Part shown: positions 45,484 through 56,060 of the stretch, piece by piece
Numbering within the stretch: the stretch's first letter is position 1
Layout of the letters: the number at the start of each line of letters is the position of its first letter
Assembly (NCBI GenBank): GCA_037367355.1
Contig: CM074702.1
Span: 2,170,001 to 2,234,000, forward strand
Direction: 5' to 3'
Origin: Neoscytalidium dimidiatum
Taxonomy: Eukaryota; Ascomycota; Dothideomycetes; Botryosphaeriales; Botryosphaeriaceae
Length of the DNA: 64,000 nucleotides
The notes under the pieces: generated by a model
The model's database searches: none
What the model saw: the letters and a program-made list of their open reading frames with translations, nothing else
What the model was told of the DNA's origin: nothing
Made by a program: the position numbers and the translations under genes

Positions 45484-45502
45484 GCGGCTTTTCGCGATTT
45501 CC

Positions 45503-45524
45503 ATATATATATATATATATATAT
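45503..45524. repeat. (AT)n dinucleotide repeat
   Basis: About 11 AT units just after the dioxygenase stop codon, in the intergenic space. Confidence 0.9.
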
Positions 45525-45663
45525 TTATGAAGTGTTTTGACGAGCTGTCCCTATTGCGTGAAGTAACCATGCGATTCTCACGTGGAGCTTCTGAGGCAGT
45601 ACTAAGAATAGCCCTCCTTCCACTTTGAAAAATTCCATATCTCATGCCCAAGGGCGTAACGGT

Positions 45664-48600
45664 TCAAGGATATAGCTCTGCCATGTGAATTCCATACTCC
45701 AGGGTCGTCGAGCCTGCAGTAGCCACGAATCCAAATCCGGGATGCAAATCATCCCATGACTGTGCCTTTGCCTTTCCCTTTGGTTCCGCCTCGGAAGGCT
45801 TCCTACGCACATCGATCTTTTGCACATCGTCAGAGTCCGAGTCCATTGCCCGATGATCCCCCGTCCCTGGCCTACTCCTGTACGGAGGCTCTGAGTGTAT
45901 TGTAGCGTAAACGTCCTCAGATTGTGCGAAGTGGAAGGTACGATAATTTGGCGTGCCATTACTACGGCCATTGCGGGTAATTGTCTCTTGCGCTGCTGTT
46001 TCGTTTGCTCTGCCGTCGCTTAGAGCCATGAACAATTTTCTGCTATTCCCGTTTTCCTCCTTGCTTATAGAATTAAGCTTTGATATGGTGGCTGTCATGC
46101 AGCTACCATGCACAGTACTACTTCCAGATGAAATTGATTTGGCTTCGTGCTTCTTTTTTACGAGCTTGGTCTGGGATTTCCCGATGACCACAGCACCATA
46201 GACAGAATAGAAGTAGTCCTCCTTCGGTGGCTGATGGGATACCTCAAGTAGGGAATGGTAGCCCGGCAAGCAGCTCGACCTGCAAAGTTTTCGGTCTTCC
46301 CTGCACCGCATACCATTGGGAACGCAATAAAGATCGTTGTACAATTTTAACACGCCACGGCCTCCACACTGCTCAGAGAGGTAGCGGAGAGACTGCAATG
46401 GTGCTGTCAGGAAATATTCATCTTCTGGAACCTTCATTCCAGCTCCCTCTCCCGGTGCGGCTTGAATGGGATCGACAAGAAGGTTGCTGCAGAACAGAAC
46501 TGCGATATCAGGTCTTGCGGCAACGATTTTCATCCAACCGGCGCTTCTGGCTGCGTCAATTGTTGTTGTTTTGGCCGCAATATGTTCTTGGAATTCTGCG
46601 ATTTCCTTGAACTCGTATCCAATGAGGTCTTTTGTACTTCTCAGCCCTGATCCTATCTGCTGATCTTTGATGTGATTGATACGAGTAAAGAAATCCACCA
46701 AAAGTTGCGAGAAGGTTGTTGCATCGTCGGTTCGTAGTTGCTCGGGAAGCTCCAGATCCATTGCAGACGTGATGGCTTTGTGGGCGGCTTCGCCACCGTC
46801 AGGATGAGCTTCTGCACGAGGAAATAACTCTAATAGAGCGGCCGGCCGCTCCTGGTAGGAAGCCCAAGCTAAAACGAGATGTAGAATCAGGCTGAGCTCG
46901 GGGACAAGCCACGCTCTTTTGGTTCCAACGTCGTACAGGAGGGACGAAGCCCTCTTAGCATTCCTGATCTTGTCTCGAATCCGTTTGTGGGCCATTTGGG
47001 TTCTTTGATTTGCCGCATCGTGCAATATCATCTTCGCCGAGATCTGAGCGCCGAATATTCCCATGCCAGAGGTTCCAATCGAGCCGGTAATGTCCTCGCC
47101 TAGAGTTATCCTTCGTTTATTGTCAAATTCTGCGCCTGAGAGGTTGATATGGTCGAAGGCAGAACCTTGCGTGCCCAGCCGGATAAGCGCATGTGGGAAG
47201 TAGCCAACGAATGTCCTCCTTTGCGCCAATTCGTTGATGTTCGAAACTTTGATCATCGAGTCACCATGTTTTCTGATCTTATCCCAAGATATTGATGAAT
47301 CATCATCTCCGCTCTCGAGGAAATGCCATTGGATGGACTCCATACTTGATCCTTGCGTTGGGATGAGAGCGGTAGTGTCTCCTTTCAGGAATATTCTGTC
47401 GCCGTAGTTGCAAGGGTACCAGATTAGGCCCAGAAGCGTCATTGCTTGGAAAGACATCTCGACACCTCGATCTTCTCCTCGATCGGGGATGGGAAAACCT
47501 TCGACTAGGTTGAACCCTTCAAACATCCTCAGCCAACAGGAACCTGACGTCGTCGAAACGGAGCAAGGCGGATCCAAAATGATTTCATAATCTTGATTTG
47601 CCGCAACGGGCTTCAGCCATGCTCGGGAGGAAACAAGTTTTCCCGCGCATGGAATCCTAAAAGCGGCGCTCATCCACAAGAGTTGCTCCGTCAACTGTCT
47701 TAGCTGGGGCCTCGGTGCAGACACTGAGACAAAAAGGGTATTCCCCGACCAGAATATGGTGAGCTCTTCCCCGTATGGTCCAGTCTTAGTGGTAGTGCAA
47801 ACTTCGCTTGACTCTTTACCATTACGAAGAGCTTGTACCACGGTGTTCAGAACTTCACTCCCATATTCCGGCCAGAATTGGTTGATATAGTCACTGCATG
47901 TGGCCGCGAACGCTCTCTCCGGGGTTCCACTCACGGTGAGGACAGATTCCAAGGCCATGGGAGAGGCAAGTTGCGTCTCGACAAAGTCCACGAGCTCCCC
48001 GCTGAGTTGGAACAACATGTCACCTCCTTCCGCCGGAAAATCTGCAAAAACTTCATGTGCAGACATTCTTCGCCACGTCTCTGTGCTTCTGGACAATTCC
48101 GGTTGTGTCTTCTCATAGGAATCTGGATTACTGTCGGTGTGCAACCTAGTTGCATTGGAGTCTATGGGCGAGTCCTCGGGACCCGTGGAGGCCGACCGGT
48201 TCAGGCCAGGGCCTAAGTTAGTTCCCTTGCGAAGCCGGTATGGCACTGCCTTGGTGGGTTCACATATTGACGTGTTTGTAGAATGAGAATATTCGGACAG
48301 GGCCTCAAAGTCTTCAGACCCTTCAGGTTCGTCGAAGTCTTGCAGAGAAAGCGATTCCTTCTGGCCTGGAATGTGTAGATCATGAGATGGGGAAGGACCG
48401 GACACGCCACGAGAGGTGGAAGATGTTGCGAGGCCATTTTCTGAAGCAATTATGATGGGTTCCGAATCGACGTGTTCGATGACTATTGGGTACCCGCGAA
48501 TCTCCTCGAGCAAGAACACCCTCAAGGTGAAAGTCCCTGTTTCTGTGATTTTGAGGTCTCTGAAATGGAGATTCTGTATGATATTTCCTGCGTCTTCGAA

Positions 48601-49119
48601 TGAAGCCGGAGGTGGGACGCGATAAAAGCGTGAGCCAGACAAAAGGCCTTGTCTCGCTTCTGCTCCTTGGGCCGATACCTGTTCGACCAAAGTTACAACA
48701 GATAGGAAGGCAACTCTTCTGTTATAACTGTGCAAATTGTGATCGGTGTCTTCCACTTGGGGTTCCAAAGTTACTCCGATATCAAGAGGGAACCCGGCAA
48801 AGATATAGATTGGTGGCTGGAGAGAGATCTTGATGGAGGGAATTTGGTGGAAGTTTCCACTCGCATCTGGGCAGTTTTCCTCATATCGTCTGATAGCATC
48901 TTCGACTTCTTCCGGAACTAAAGCGGGCTCCCCCGAGTCGAAGAACGAGTCATCAATTGACAGCTGATGTGTAGGACTATATAAGGCCACTGGCCAGCAC
49001 TGCAAAACAGTGCGGCGTCGTACTTTTTCAGTCCGACAGTTATGAGCCCGGATTTCGCGATGTGGCTTCCATTTGCAACATTCAGTGTTCCAAACATCAA
49101 AACTAGGACACACCAACAC
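45664..49119 (-). CDS. Large unrecognised protein with velvet-like N-terminal segment, 1151 aa
   Basis: One uninterrupted minus-strand frame. Residues about 90-240 (KISLQPPIYIFAGFPLDIGVTL, VAFLSVVTLVEQ, LHFRDLKITETGTFTLRVFLLEE, SEPIIIASENG) follow the pattern of the last strands of a velvet domain; this is tentative. A Ser/Glu-rich linker leads to an alpha/beta region with GPYGEELTIFWSGNTLFVSVS, CWLRMFEGFNLVEGFPIPDRG and TFVGYFPHALIRLGT. FNLVEGFPIPDRG recurs in large Pezizomycotina proteins of unknown function, as I recall. Near residue 1020 is a basic KLVKKKH, and the C-terminus is polar. No membrane helix or nuclease motif. The first 60 residues overlap a 71-bp duplication and look promoter-like, so the true start is uncertain and may need an upstream exon. 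Confidence 0.7.
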   Translation of the reverse strand: MLVCPSFDVWNTECCKWKPHREIRAHNCRTEKVRRRTVLQCWPVALYSPTHQLSIDDSFFDSGEPALVPEEVEDAIRRYEENCPDASGNFHQIPSIKISLQPPIYIFAGFPLDIGVTLEPQVEDTDHNLHSYNRRVAFLSVVTLVEQVSAQGAEARQGLLSGSRFYRVPPPASFEDAGNIIQNLHFRDLKITETGTFTLRVFLLEEIRGYPIVIEHVDSEPIIIASENGLATSSTSRGVSGPSPSHDLHIPGQKESLSLQDFDEPEGSEDFEALSEYSHSTNTSICEPTKAVPYRLRKGTNLGPGLNRSASTGPEDSPIDSNATRLHTDSNPDSYEKTQPELSRSTETWRRMSAHEVFADFPAEGGDMLFQLSGELVDFVETQLASPMALESVLTVSGTPERAFAATCSDYINQFWPEYGSEVLNTVVQALRNGKESSEVCTTTKTGPYGEELTIFWSGNTLFVSVSAPRPQLRQLTEQLLWMSAAFRIPCAGKLVSSRAWLKPVAANQDYEIILDPPCSVSTTSGSCWLRMFEGFNLVEGFPIPDRGEDRGVEMSFQAMTLLGLIWYPCNYGDRIFLKGDTTALIPTQGSSMESIQWHFLESGDDDSSISWDKIRKHGDSMIKVSNINELAQRRTFVGYFPHALIRLGTQGSAFDHINLSGAEFDNKRRITLGEDITGSIGTSGMGIFGAQISAKMILHDAANQRTQMAHKRIRDKIRNAKRASSLLYDVGTKRAWLVPELSLILHLVLAWASYQERPAALLELFPRAEAHPDGGEAAHKAITSAMDLELPEQLRTDDATTFSQLLVDFFTRINHIKDQQIGSGLRSTKDLIGYEFKEIAEFQEHIAAKTTTIDAARSAGWMKIVAARPDIAVLFCSNLLVDPIQAAPGEGAGMKVPEDEYFLTAPLQSLRYLSEQCGGRGVLKLYNDLYCVPNGMRCREDRKLCRSSCLPGYHSLLEVSHQPPKEDYFYSVYGAVVIGKSQTKLVKKKHEAKSISSGSSTVHGSCMTATISKLNSISKEENGNSRKLFMALSDGRANETAAQETITRNGRSNGTPNYRTFHFAQSEDVYATIHSEPPYRSRPGTGDHRAMDSDSDDVQKIDVRRKPSEAEPKGKAKAQSWDDLHPGFGFVATAGSTTLEYGIHMAELYP
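48968..49038. repeat. 71-bp direct repeat, copy 1
   Basis: Begins TGTGTAGGACTATATAAGG and ends TTTTTCAGTCCGACA. It is identical to 49284-49354 except for one base (G/A in ACTGGCC/ACTAGCC). It overlaps the 5' end of the large minus-strand gene. Confidence 0.95.
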
Positions 49120-49283
49120 ACACTAGGGTACCAACACCTATTCAGTCTACTTCAGATTCTGCGTTCGAACCGCGCACATGCGGTGCATCAGCCAGAAAAA
49201 ATCATCATCCAATCGTCAAGAGCAAGAAAAAGCGCACCTGTTCCACCAATACCGCTCTTCTCATCGCGCCACCGGTGAGGGGG

Positions 49284-49354
49284 TGTGTAGGACTATATAA
49301 GGCCACTAGCCAGCACTGCAAAACAGTGCGGCGTCGTACTTTTTCAGTCCGACA
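49284..49354. repeat. 71-bp direct repeat, copy 2
   Basis: Second copy, offset by 316 bp from the first and in the same orientation. Both carry CTATATAAGGCC, a TATA-like element on the plus strand, and GCACTGCAAAACAGTGC, a perfect 7-bp-arm hairpin with a 3-nt loop. Confidence 0.95.
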
Positions 49355-50967
49355 TGATGTGAAAGGTTGCGAATCCGTAACGATTCGGTATTAATCAAAG
49401 CGCGGGTCCGCTATAGCCTCTACATGTCAGCCATGGTTCCGTTGGGAGTGCAGCAGTGGCCAAGAGGAGAGATCTAACCTGTAAGGCTGAGTAGCCATGT
49501 ATCCGCTTATTGATTGACCCAAATTCTGCCTGCGTTGTCGAACCCCGTCCAGTGCGCTGATAGGGATTTATACTAAAAGTTCTGCGATTCTCCATAGCGC
49601 AAATGTTGGGAAGGCTATCCTCTCCTCAAGGCTTCGCAGAGCGGGGCTCGGGCTCCTTTTGGAGTCTCAGCCTTGCAGGCTTCCATCAGCTTTGGCGTTG
49701 TGGCTATGGCAACAGTATTCACCTGCCATAGCCTTGATTGGACTGCATTTGCATTAGCCAATTAACCTGCATGAGCAAGGGTGGAGGAATGAATCGGCGC
49801 GCGACAACCACCTATCGATCCCGAGGAGCGCTCGATCCTTGTCCCAAAATATTCCAACGTCAGCCTTGCCGATTGCAACAATGGAAGACGCCTCATCGTC
49901 AAGAGAAAGAGTTGATTACTTCAACTACTACCTTTTTCTCTCCAAATTTACCCCATCCTTACGCAAATTCATCATCCCATCCAAGTCCACTGGGGTCCTC
50001 CGCCGTCTGATCTGTCTTGGCAAGATCGGTAAACAGTATGAAGAGCAAAAATCAAAAGCATCCGTCATGCTACCATACTCCAACCCCTTACACATCAAGA
50101 ATGCTACTTAAGAGCAGGCTGCATAATATCTACAAAGCCTTATTGCTATCAAAGGGCTGCTTTACGTTTCGATAGACCATGTTGTCAACTATAGGTGTGT
50201 AGCCATCATTCAAGCATATTCTGGTCATCATTCCTGGCGAACGTATATCGGAAGCTTGTAGTCGAACAATAGGGTTGACTTGATGGCAGGTAGAGCTGAC
50301 GTGGCCGGGTTAAAGCATCGCCAGATCAGTACATGGTGTTCGGTCCGTGGGTCATATTATATCTCGCGGGGAAATAGTAAGGGAAAATATGTTTTCTGCG
50401 AAAACCTTCCACGACTTTGCTACTTTTCGGAGGCTGCGCCGTAACAAAAGCGTGGCAGAGATATAATGCGATTGAGGGAGTTGCAGAACGAAGGAATTGG
50501 GCGTACAAGGGGAGATCTTCTCAAGTAGGGGTGTCTAAAATAGGTTAGTGGGATTAGAAGGGCGAGTTTGTTGCGGAAGGAACCAAGTGAGGGAAGGTAT
50601 GTTGCTCAGTGCCAGTTGATGCTACGAGAATATCTGAAGTGCAAGACTGTAGTCGTTTGATTTCTACTCTGATCACGTCTTCATTGAGGATACCTCTTGC
50701 CTTCCATTCGGCAAATACGCATAAAATAGGAACGTTTGAGTATTCGAATGCTTTCCTCTAAGAACCCAAAACTGGAATGCCATCGAAGCAATCAAGTGCT
50801 ATAGTTCCAACGATAAAAATAAATCTCCTCACTCTATAAGAACCCACTAAGTAAGGACATTAGTAGAAGCGTTTCTTTCAACATATACATGAGGGTATTC
50901 TACACATGTGTTCTAGCCGTAAATATAGGTACAAATTCGAACGGGACATGACCGCTCAGAAGTCGCT
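49355..50967. other. Long intergenic region with one weak small frame
   Basis: No clear gene. A 76-codon frame at 49881-50111 (plus) starts MEDASSSRERVDYFNYYLFL. It has a good start context (AACAATGG) but no recognisable family; it could be chance. The part from 50600 is AT-rich. Confidence 0.4.
49881..50111 (+). CDS. Weak candidate small ORF, 76 aa
   Basis: Starts MEDASSSRERVDYFN and carries LRKFIIPSKSTGVLRRLICLGKIG, a basic segment. No signal peptide, no introns needed, no family recognised. Listed only because codons look unforced and the start context is good. Confidence 0.15.
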   Translation: MEDASSSRERVDYFNYYLFLSKFTPSLRKFIIPSKSTGVLRRLICLGKIGKQYEEQKSKASVMLPYSNPLHIKNAT

Positions 50968-52118
50968 CTATGACAAAAAGAAAGAAAGAAGGCTGACAAC
51001 ACCTCCAACCGTAGCCAAACCCACACCAAATGTTCCAGCGGAAGAAGCGGCGCTTGCGGAAGCAGCCGGCGTAGTGGTACCCGATGCGCTCGCAGCAGCT
51101 TGCGTCCCGGATGCACTCGCAGCAGTGCCTGTCGACGATGCGCTTGTGGCAGTGCCCGTGGACGATGCAGAGTTGAAAGTAGAGCTGACAGAAGGCTTCG
51201 CAGTCTGAGAATCCGATTTGTCCGAATCGTCGCCAGCCACGCACTTGAACGTCTGGTCTCCCGTGGCTAAGTCGGCGAACTGCTTGGTAAAGGCATCGCA
51301 GTCGAAGCTCTTGGCACCCTTCATGTAGATGTTGCCTCCTACGTGCGTAAGCAGCGGCAGGTCCACGCTCTCAAAGTCTCCGTCCAGCCACAGTGAGCTG
51401 TATATCAACTGCAGTTTCGGAAGCGACAGGTTGGTCAGACCGGTGTTGGAGATTGTCAGGGCGCCGCTGTCCATAATGCGGGTGAACTCTGGCGCTGAGA
51501 GGTCGGTGAGCTTGGGCAGGTCTTCCAGGATGAGGCCGCCCATAACTTCGGTGAAGGAGGACAGGTCAAGCGTTTCGAGGTTTCCGCCGTAGATGTGAAG
51601 CGCGCCGCGCGGGAGGGACTCGAGGGCGGAGAGGTCGATGGATGAGGCATTCGCGATCTCGATGTCGACGGCTTCCTTGAGGTTGGGGAAGGAGATCTTG
51701 ACGTCGTCGCTGTTCTCGCCAATGGAGATGTTGCTGGCGTGGGTGCCTTCGATGGTAATATCTGAGAGGTCTTTGTTGGAATACACGTTGACGTCTTCAA
51801 GCACCCCGTTTGAGGAACCCCCCTCGAGTGACGTGATCTGCGTGTTGCCGATTTCGTAGGTGCTGCGTTCAATCTCCAGACTGAGTTCGCCTGAGGTTCC
51901 CGTAGCGACAGAAACAGTTCCCGAGTATGTCTTGCATGCCTTCGCTAAAGATGTTGCGGCGGCTTGACTGTCAATGGTAGTAGTTCCGGAACAATCGTCT
52001 GTTGTAGTCAGTATCGACCCTGATTAAGACGAGGAACTCAAAAATGCTCACCAGCAGCGGCAAGGCCGAGGCAGAAACTCGACACGATCGCCGCGCGCAA
52101 CCAATTACGACCCTCCAT
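50968..52118 (-). CDS. Ecm33-like GPI-anchored cell-wall protein
   Basis: Exons 52052-52118 and 50968-51998 (intron 53 nt) give 365 aa. The signal peptide is RAAIVSSFCLGLAAA. The mature start DDCSGTTTIDSQAAATSLAKAC is typical of the Ecm33/sporulation-specific family. The leucine-rich receptor-L-like repeats follow: LEDVNVYSNKDLSDITIEG, FPNLKEAVDIEIANASSIDL, LETLDLSSFTEVMGGLILEDL, LSLPKLQLIYSSLWLDGDF. The Cys pair FDCDAF...FKC closes the domain. A Ser/Thr/Ala stalk and hydrophobic tail (GVGLATVGGVVSLLSFFLS) indicate a GPI anchor. Role: cell-wall integrity and surface organisation. It is slightly shorter than yeast Ecm33 (about 430 aa). Confidence 0.9.
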
Positions 52119-53505
52119 GTTGAAATATTAAATAAATGTGTATAAGCAGAAACCAACGAACGGTTGTGCAGAGTAAGTGTTGGTGAAGATGGATATGCCT
52201 CATTCTTTTGGAGATGCGATTCATCCGTAATTTTATAATGGCTGATACGGACGTCTCCACTGTATTCTTAGCCGATCCTTCTCTTACGGGTCCACTGAGT
52301 CCGCAGGATCCGCCGCCAAGAACAGGTAATACGCCTAAAAATAGACCACGAATACGATCGAATCAGAACACGGTATCTGGGCGAAGTAATGTTGGAAAGG
52401 TGGCACTGCTAGGGGATGTGGCCTCAGACATTCTACCTTCTTTTGTGTGTGAAACACCAAAGGATCTCGCACGTCGGCTCCTCCGCCTATCGCAGAGCGT
52501 GAGCGGTCGCCATGAATGTAATTCATGAGAAACACTAGGGCCTTCTGCGCCCGGATCAATTGGTGCGTGCGACACTAACATTCCTTCGCCCAGATATCAC
52601 GGTATGGCTCATACACGTGTTCAACGGAGGGTTATAGAAGGCTCGTGCTACTACAGATATGCATGTACTCTACTCCGAATTACCACTGCTGAGAGACTGT
52701 CAAATTTCAGTGCAGTTTGTGCGTCAAGCGTTGTATCAGTAGCTTTGTAACATGGTGCGATGCTTTAGTACTAGTATGGTATGCGGCGTAGGGGCTAGAT
52801 AGCAATACGAGTGCAGCTGGGCCGACTGACGGCGCCAACTCGGCCTTTCTCCGATTGGAAGAGAGTAAGGCTGAGGCACGAACAGGGAGCTCAATGATGT
52901 AATGGTAGGGTCCTCCCACTAAGCTTCGGAGTCGCTTGGCATGCGAGGTAAACTGATAGGTTTAGCTTAATGATGATTATGATTAACACTGTCCGGCGCA
53001 ACATACAAATACAAGCATTCTCTCATACGACAAACACAAGAATCTGTCCTCTATCTCGCAAAACAAGAACTGCCTCCTGGTTGCTACAAAACTGAACGAA
53101 GTTTCGGAACTGGGGATTTGAATGTGTGATATTGCCGAGAATCTGTCGGCCAACTGCCTTTTAAACGCCCGTCCTGATGTTTCACTACCCCGGCGGTCAG
53201 GACAGAGTCGGCTACAGCGCTTCCCTATAACCTCTTCCAAGGTAAACCTTACCCCACGAGATCGTCATAATCTTCTGGGCTAAGTTCGTCAAGGATTAAC
53301 TCTTCAACAATGATGGGCCTACTAAGATCCTCTTCGCCATCCGGATCATCTCCAACCAAGTGAGTGCCATCCACGACCGGCCTGACACTCTTCAACCAAA
53401 GTCCCTTCCTCATGAATTTTCCAGAAGAGTTCTTCATTTCCACCGCAAATATACTACTTTTGCCCATAGATGCATTGAAGAAAGTTGCAAACTGTTTGGT
53501 TGAAG
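52119..53505. other. Intergenic, no gene seen
   Basis: Ecm33-like promoter side and right flank of the HET relic. A 72-codon minus-strand frame at 53249-53467 (MGKSSIFAVEMKNSSGKFM, acidic end) may be the decayed C-terminus of the relic or chance. Confidence 0.4.
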
Positions 53506-55260
53506 CTATGATCCCATTAGGTACGGTGAATTAATGGAGGTTACTGTAACAACCTCGTCTTCATAACCTATTACAGCCTCTCCGTCCATGATTCCGTGGA
53601 CACAAGCATCAGCAATAAATTCACGGTGAGGGTCATCTTCGCCATCTATCCTATGACCCTCATTATTTAGAGCCAATGGAAAATTACCACCATACAATAC
53701 CCAGAGATGTCTTGAGCGGCCACATGCCGATGTACCCGCACTCGGTGACGAAAAGCCCCTGGTTCGCGGGGAAGACCCGCAAAGCAATGCTGAATTGCCA
53801 GTCCTCAGCATTTTGTTTATCATCCAGAAATCTCTGGAGGCTGTTACGTAGTATCTTTGAGTCGGGACATATACTGGAGAGCCGCTCAATATAATCCGGC
53901 TCGCCCCCTCTGCAACAGCCGTGCAGCGATTATATAAAGGTGTCGCGCCAACTGCCCCCGGCCACGTAATTATCTCCATGCTTGAGGTTCCGCAGCCATT
54001 CATTCCAAGCTTTTATTGGTGTACAAAATTCCTGGACATGCTTCTTGGGTGTGACGTCTAGAGAGTCATGGCATAACTACCTCGAAGGTGTTTTCGACGA
54101 CAGCCGCGATTCTATCGACAAATACCCCTTTTATAGAAAGCATGGTTTCGTCTCGAGAAATCTCTGGATCAAGCTTTTGGCCTCCACAACAATCAAAGAA
54201 TGCCCAGCGCTCCAGCTGACGCCAGGGGGCGCACAGTTGATCTCCTGGTATGCTTGGACAATTGTCCAAGTCGGCAAGCCAGGTACCACGTACTCTTCGC
54301 CACGAAAACCGACCAACGGTAAGAGGTTACCGGCGTTAACAACCAGATCCAGAGTTATCGTTTTGTAAAGCGGGACGGTATCTAACCGATTGTTGTATGA
54401 ATCTCTGAATTTGTCACGAGGATCTGTAGCCTCCCTTATTCGACCATGGAATAGCTTGTACTCGACGGCGCTCGTTTGTATACTGTGCATTATCAAGACA
54501 GGGAGCAAATAATGATCGATGACGTCGTCAAAGCCAAGCTCGCGGATCAGACGTCGGTCAAGCTGGTCTCAGCATTTCAGCGCGCCCTTGCGGACTGCCC
54601 GTCAAGATGCGGATGCGCCTCCCCGCAAGAGAACGCCTGATCTAGATATGATGCCCTCTTGCACCGTCCATGTACGTTGCCACCACGAGCACTGTGCAAA
54701 TTTAGTGATTGCTAAGCGTGCTCCTTTCCGACCTTCATTGATAATCAGGCTGGGTGGTAGATCGAAGCTGTCTTCGTCTTGGGCCAGCATCTCGAAAAGC
54801 TCAAACGCGGCCTTCGCATCCGCATCGCTGATCCCATCTCTGGAGAGCACAACGTCGCCAAGCCATCCAATGCACTTGGTGCACCGACCGAAGATCTCGT
54901 GTATCATGCTGACTTGTTCCGTCTTCTCCACATCATCTTGTTGATTAACGCACAACATATCGACCCCCAGTGTCCTTTTCTCATTTGGTAATCGGAGTCA
55001 TCAGAGCGCCGCATGGAGGTTGTCGGTGACAAGGATAGGCTGCGTCCCCGTTCTTATGGTGAGGTGTTTACTTTGGCTACCCCAGAAATAAGATAGTGCA
55101 GAGTAATCAGGGCTGCTGTCAAGCGTGGTGACTGCACGCAGTTCGCACTGAATGGCTTCATCCTCAGCCCTGTGCGAAAGGTCAGCGATCCGGATATGGC
55201 CTGCGTCTTGTTGGTTTCAGCAGCTGTCGTACTTGGAGAGAGGTATGTCGAACTCATTCT
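53506..55260 (-). pseudogene. HET-domain (heterokaryon incompatibility) pseudogene
   Basis: Remnant of a HET-domain gene whose intact relatives act in nonself recognition. Order on minus: IRIADLSHRAEDEAIQCELR, YSALSYFWGSQSKHLTIRTG, NLHAAL, then two TGA codons (54998-55003). The same frame goes on with LPNEKRTL, DMLCVNQQDDVEKTEQVSMI and WWQRTWTVQEG. A further TGA lies at 55217-55219. After about 54602 the frame shifts, then REATDPRDKF and VVPGLPTWT follow. Another shift precedes LFVTECGYIGM and FIADACVHGIMDGEAV. The Trp before VDMLCVNQQ is Gly. At least three stops and three or more frameshifts make it non-functional. Confidence 0.85.
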
Positions 55261-56060
55261 TTGCGCTTCGCAAGACTTTCGTGGAACTCTAGTTGTCTTT
55301 CCGGGTGTATCATGAGGATATTTCAATGAGCTTATTAGTGTCGCATGTAGACCTGGAACATAGTCTCATTCATTCTGGACTTTCTTTCGGCGAAGTCGTT
55401 CTGCAAATCTTTCAGCCTCGCCACGACTCCGTCTGTACTTACAACCTTTCACATAAATCCACAACCAATATCAAATGATTCATTAGGTTTGTTCATTTGG
55501 TTAGATACTAATTCGTCCAAAGCACCGGCGGAAATCTGATTGGTGACAAGCAATACGGCCTCGACAACTGTTCAGCCGTTTATCGTCTCGCACTCAGAAC
55601 CCACCAACAGAGGCAGAGCCAATCCCGGAGTTCGATAGGAAACACCCAGAAAATTTGGCAGGAAATCAAACATTCGACGTCGTAGACTCGCACAGGCTCT
55701 TGTAAATGATCTATCCCAGCTCAGTACAATCGTTTCCTCCTTGGCTTACACGACCTCAAATCTACGCGATCAGTGTGTTCGTCGGATAGGGGAAGTACAG
55801 ATCCTTATTGAATACAGGTTTCTGGGACCCACCCCGATAGATGTGCATTTATAGCTTCGAAGGGATACTTCAAGTTCACAGGGGTAAGGCATGAATTTAA
55901 GATCACCTTTACCAGCTCAATCTCCCAAAACAATCTCTCGCCCGGCAAATGCAACATCCCCCACAACTCCGCCGCTCATGTGTTCACAACCAAAATGCCA
56001 AAATCTACCGACAGAGAAACGAACCCAACGTCCACATCAACCATGAAATCCGTCCCTCTC
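55261..56060. other. Intergenic, no gene seen
   Basis: Between the HET relic and the 3' end of the Smr gene. No frame or repeat supported. Confidence 0.5.

Noticed and set aside
49155..49185. GCGTTCGAACCGC as a tRNA B box on the minus strand
   Set aside because: The T-arm would have a 4-bp stem and 9-nt loop, and no A box is placed correctly.
54995..55050. A 51-nt in-frame intron that would remove the two TGA codons of the HET relic
   Set aside because: It would delete the conserved NL-AL-LPNE stretch of the HET domain, and other stops and frameshifts remain.
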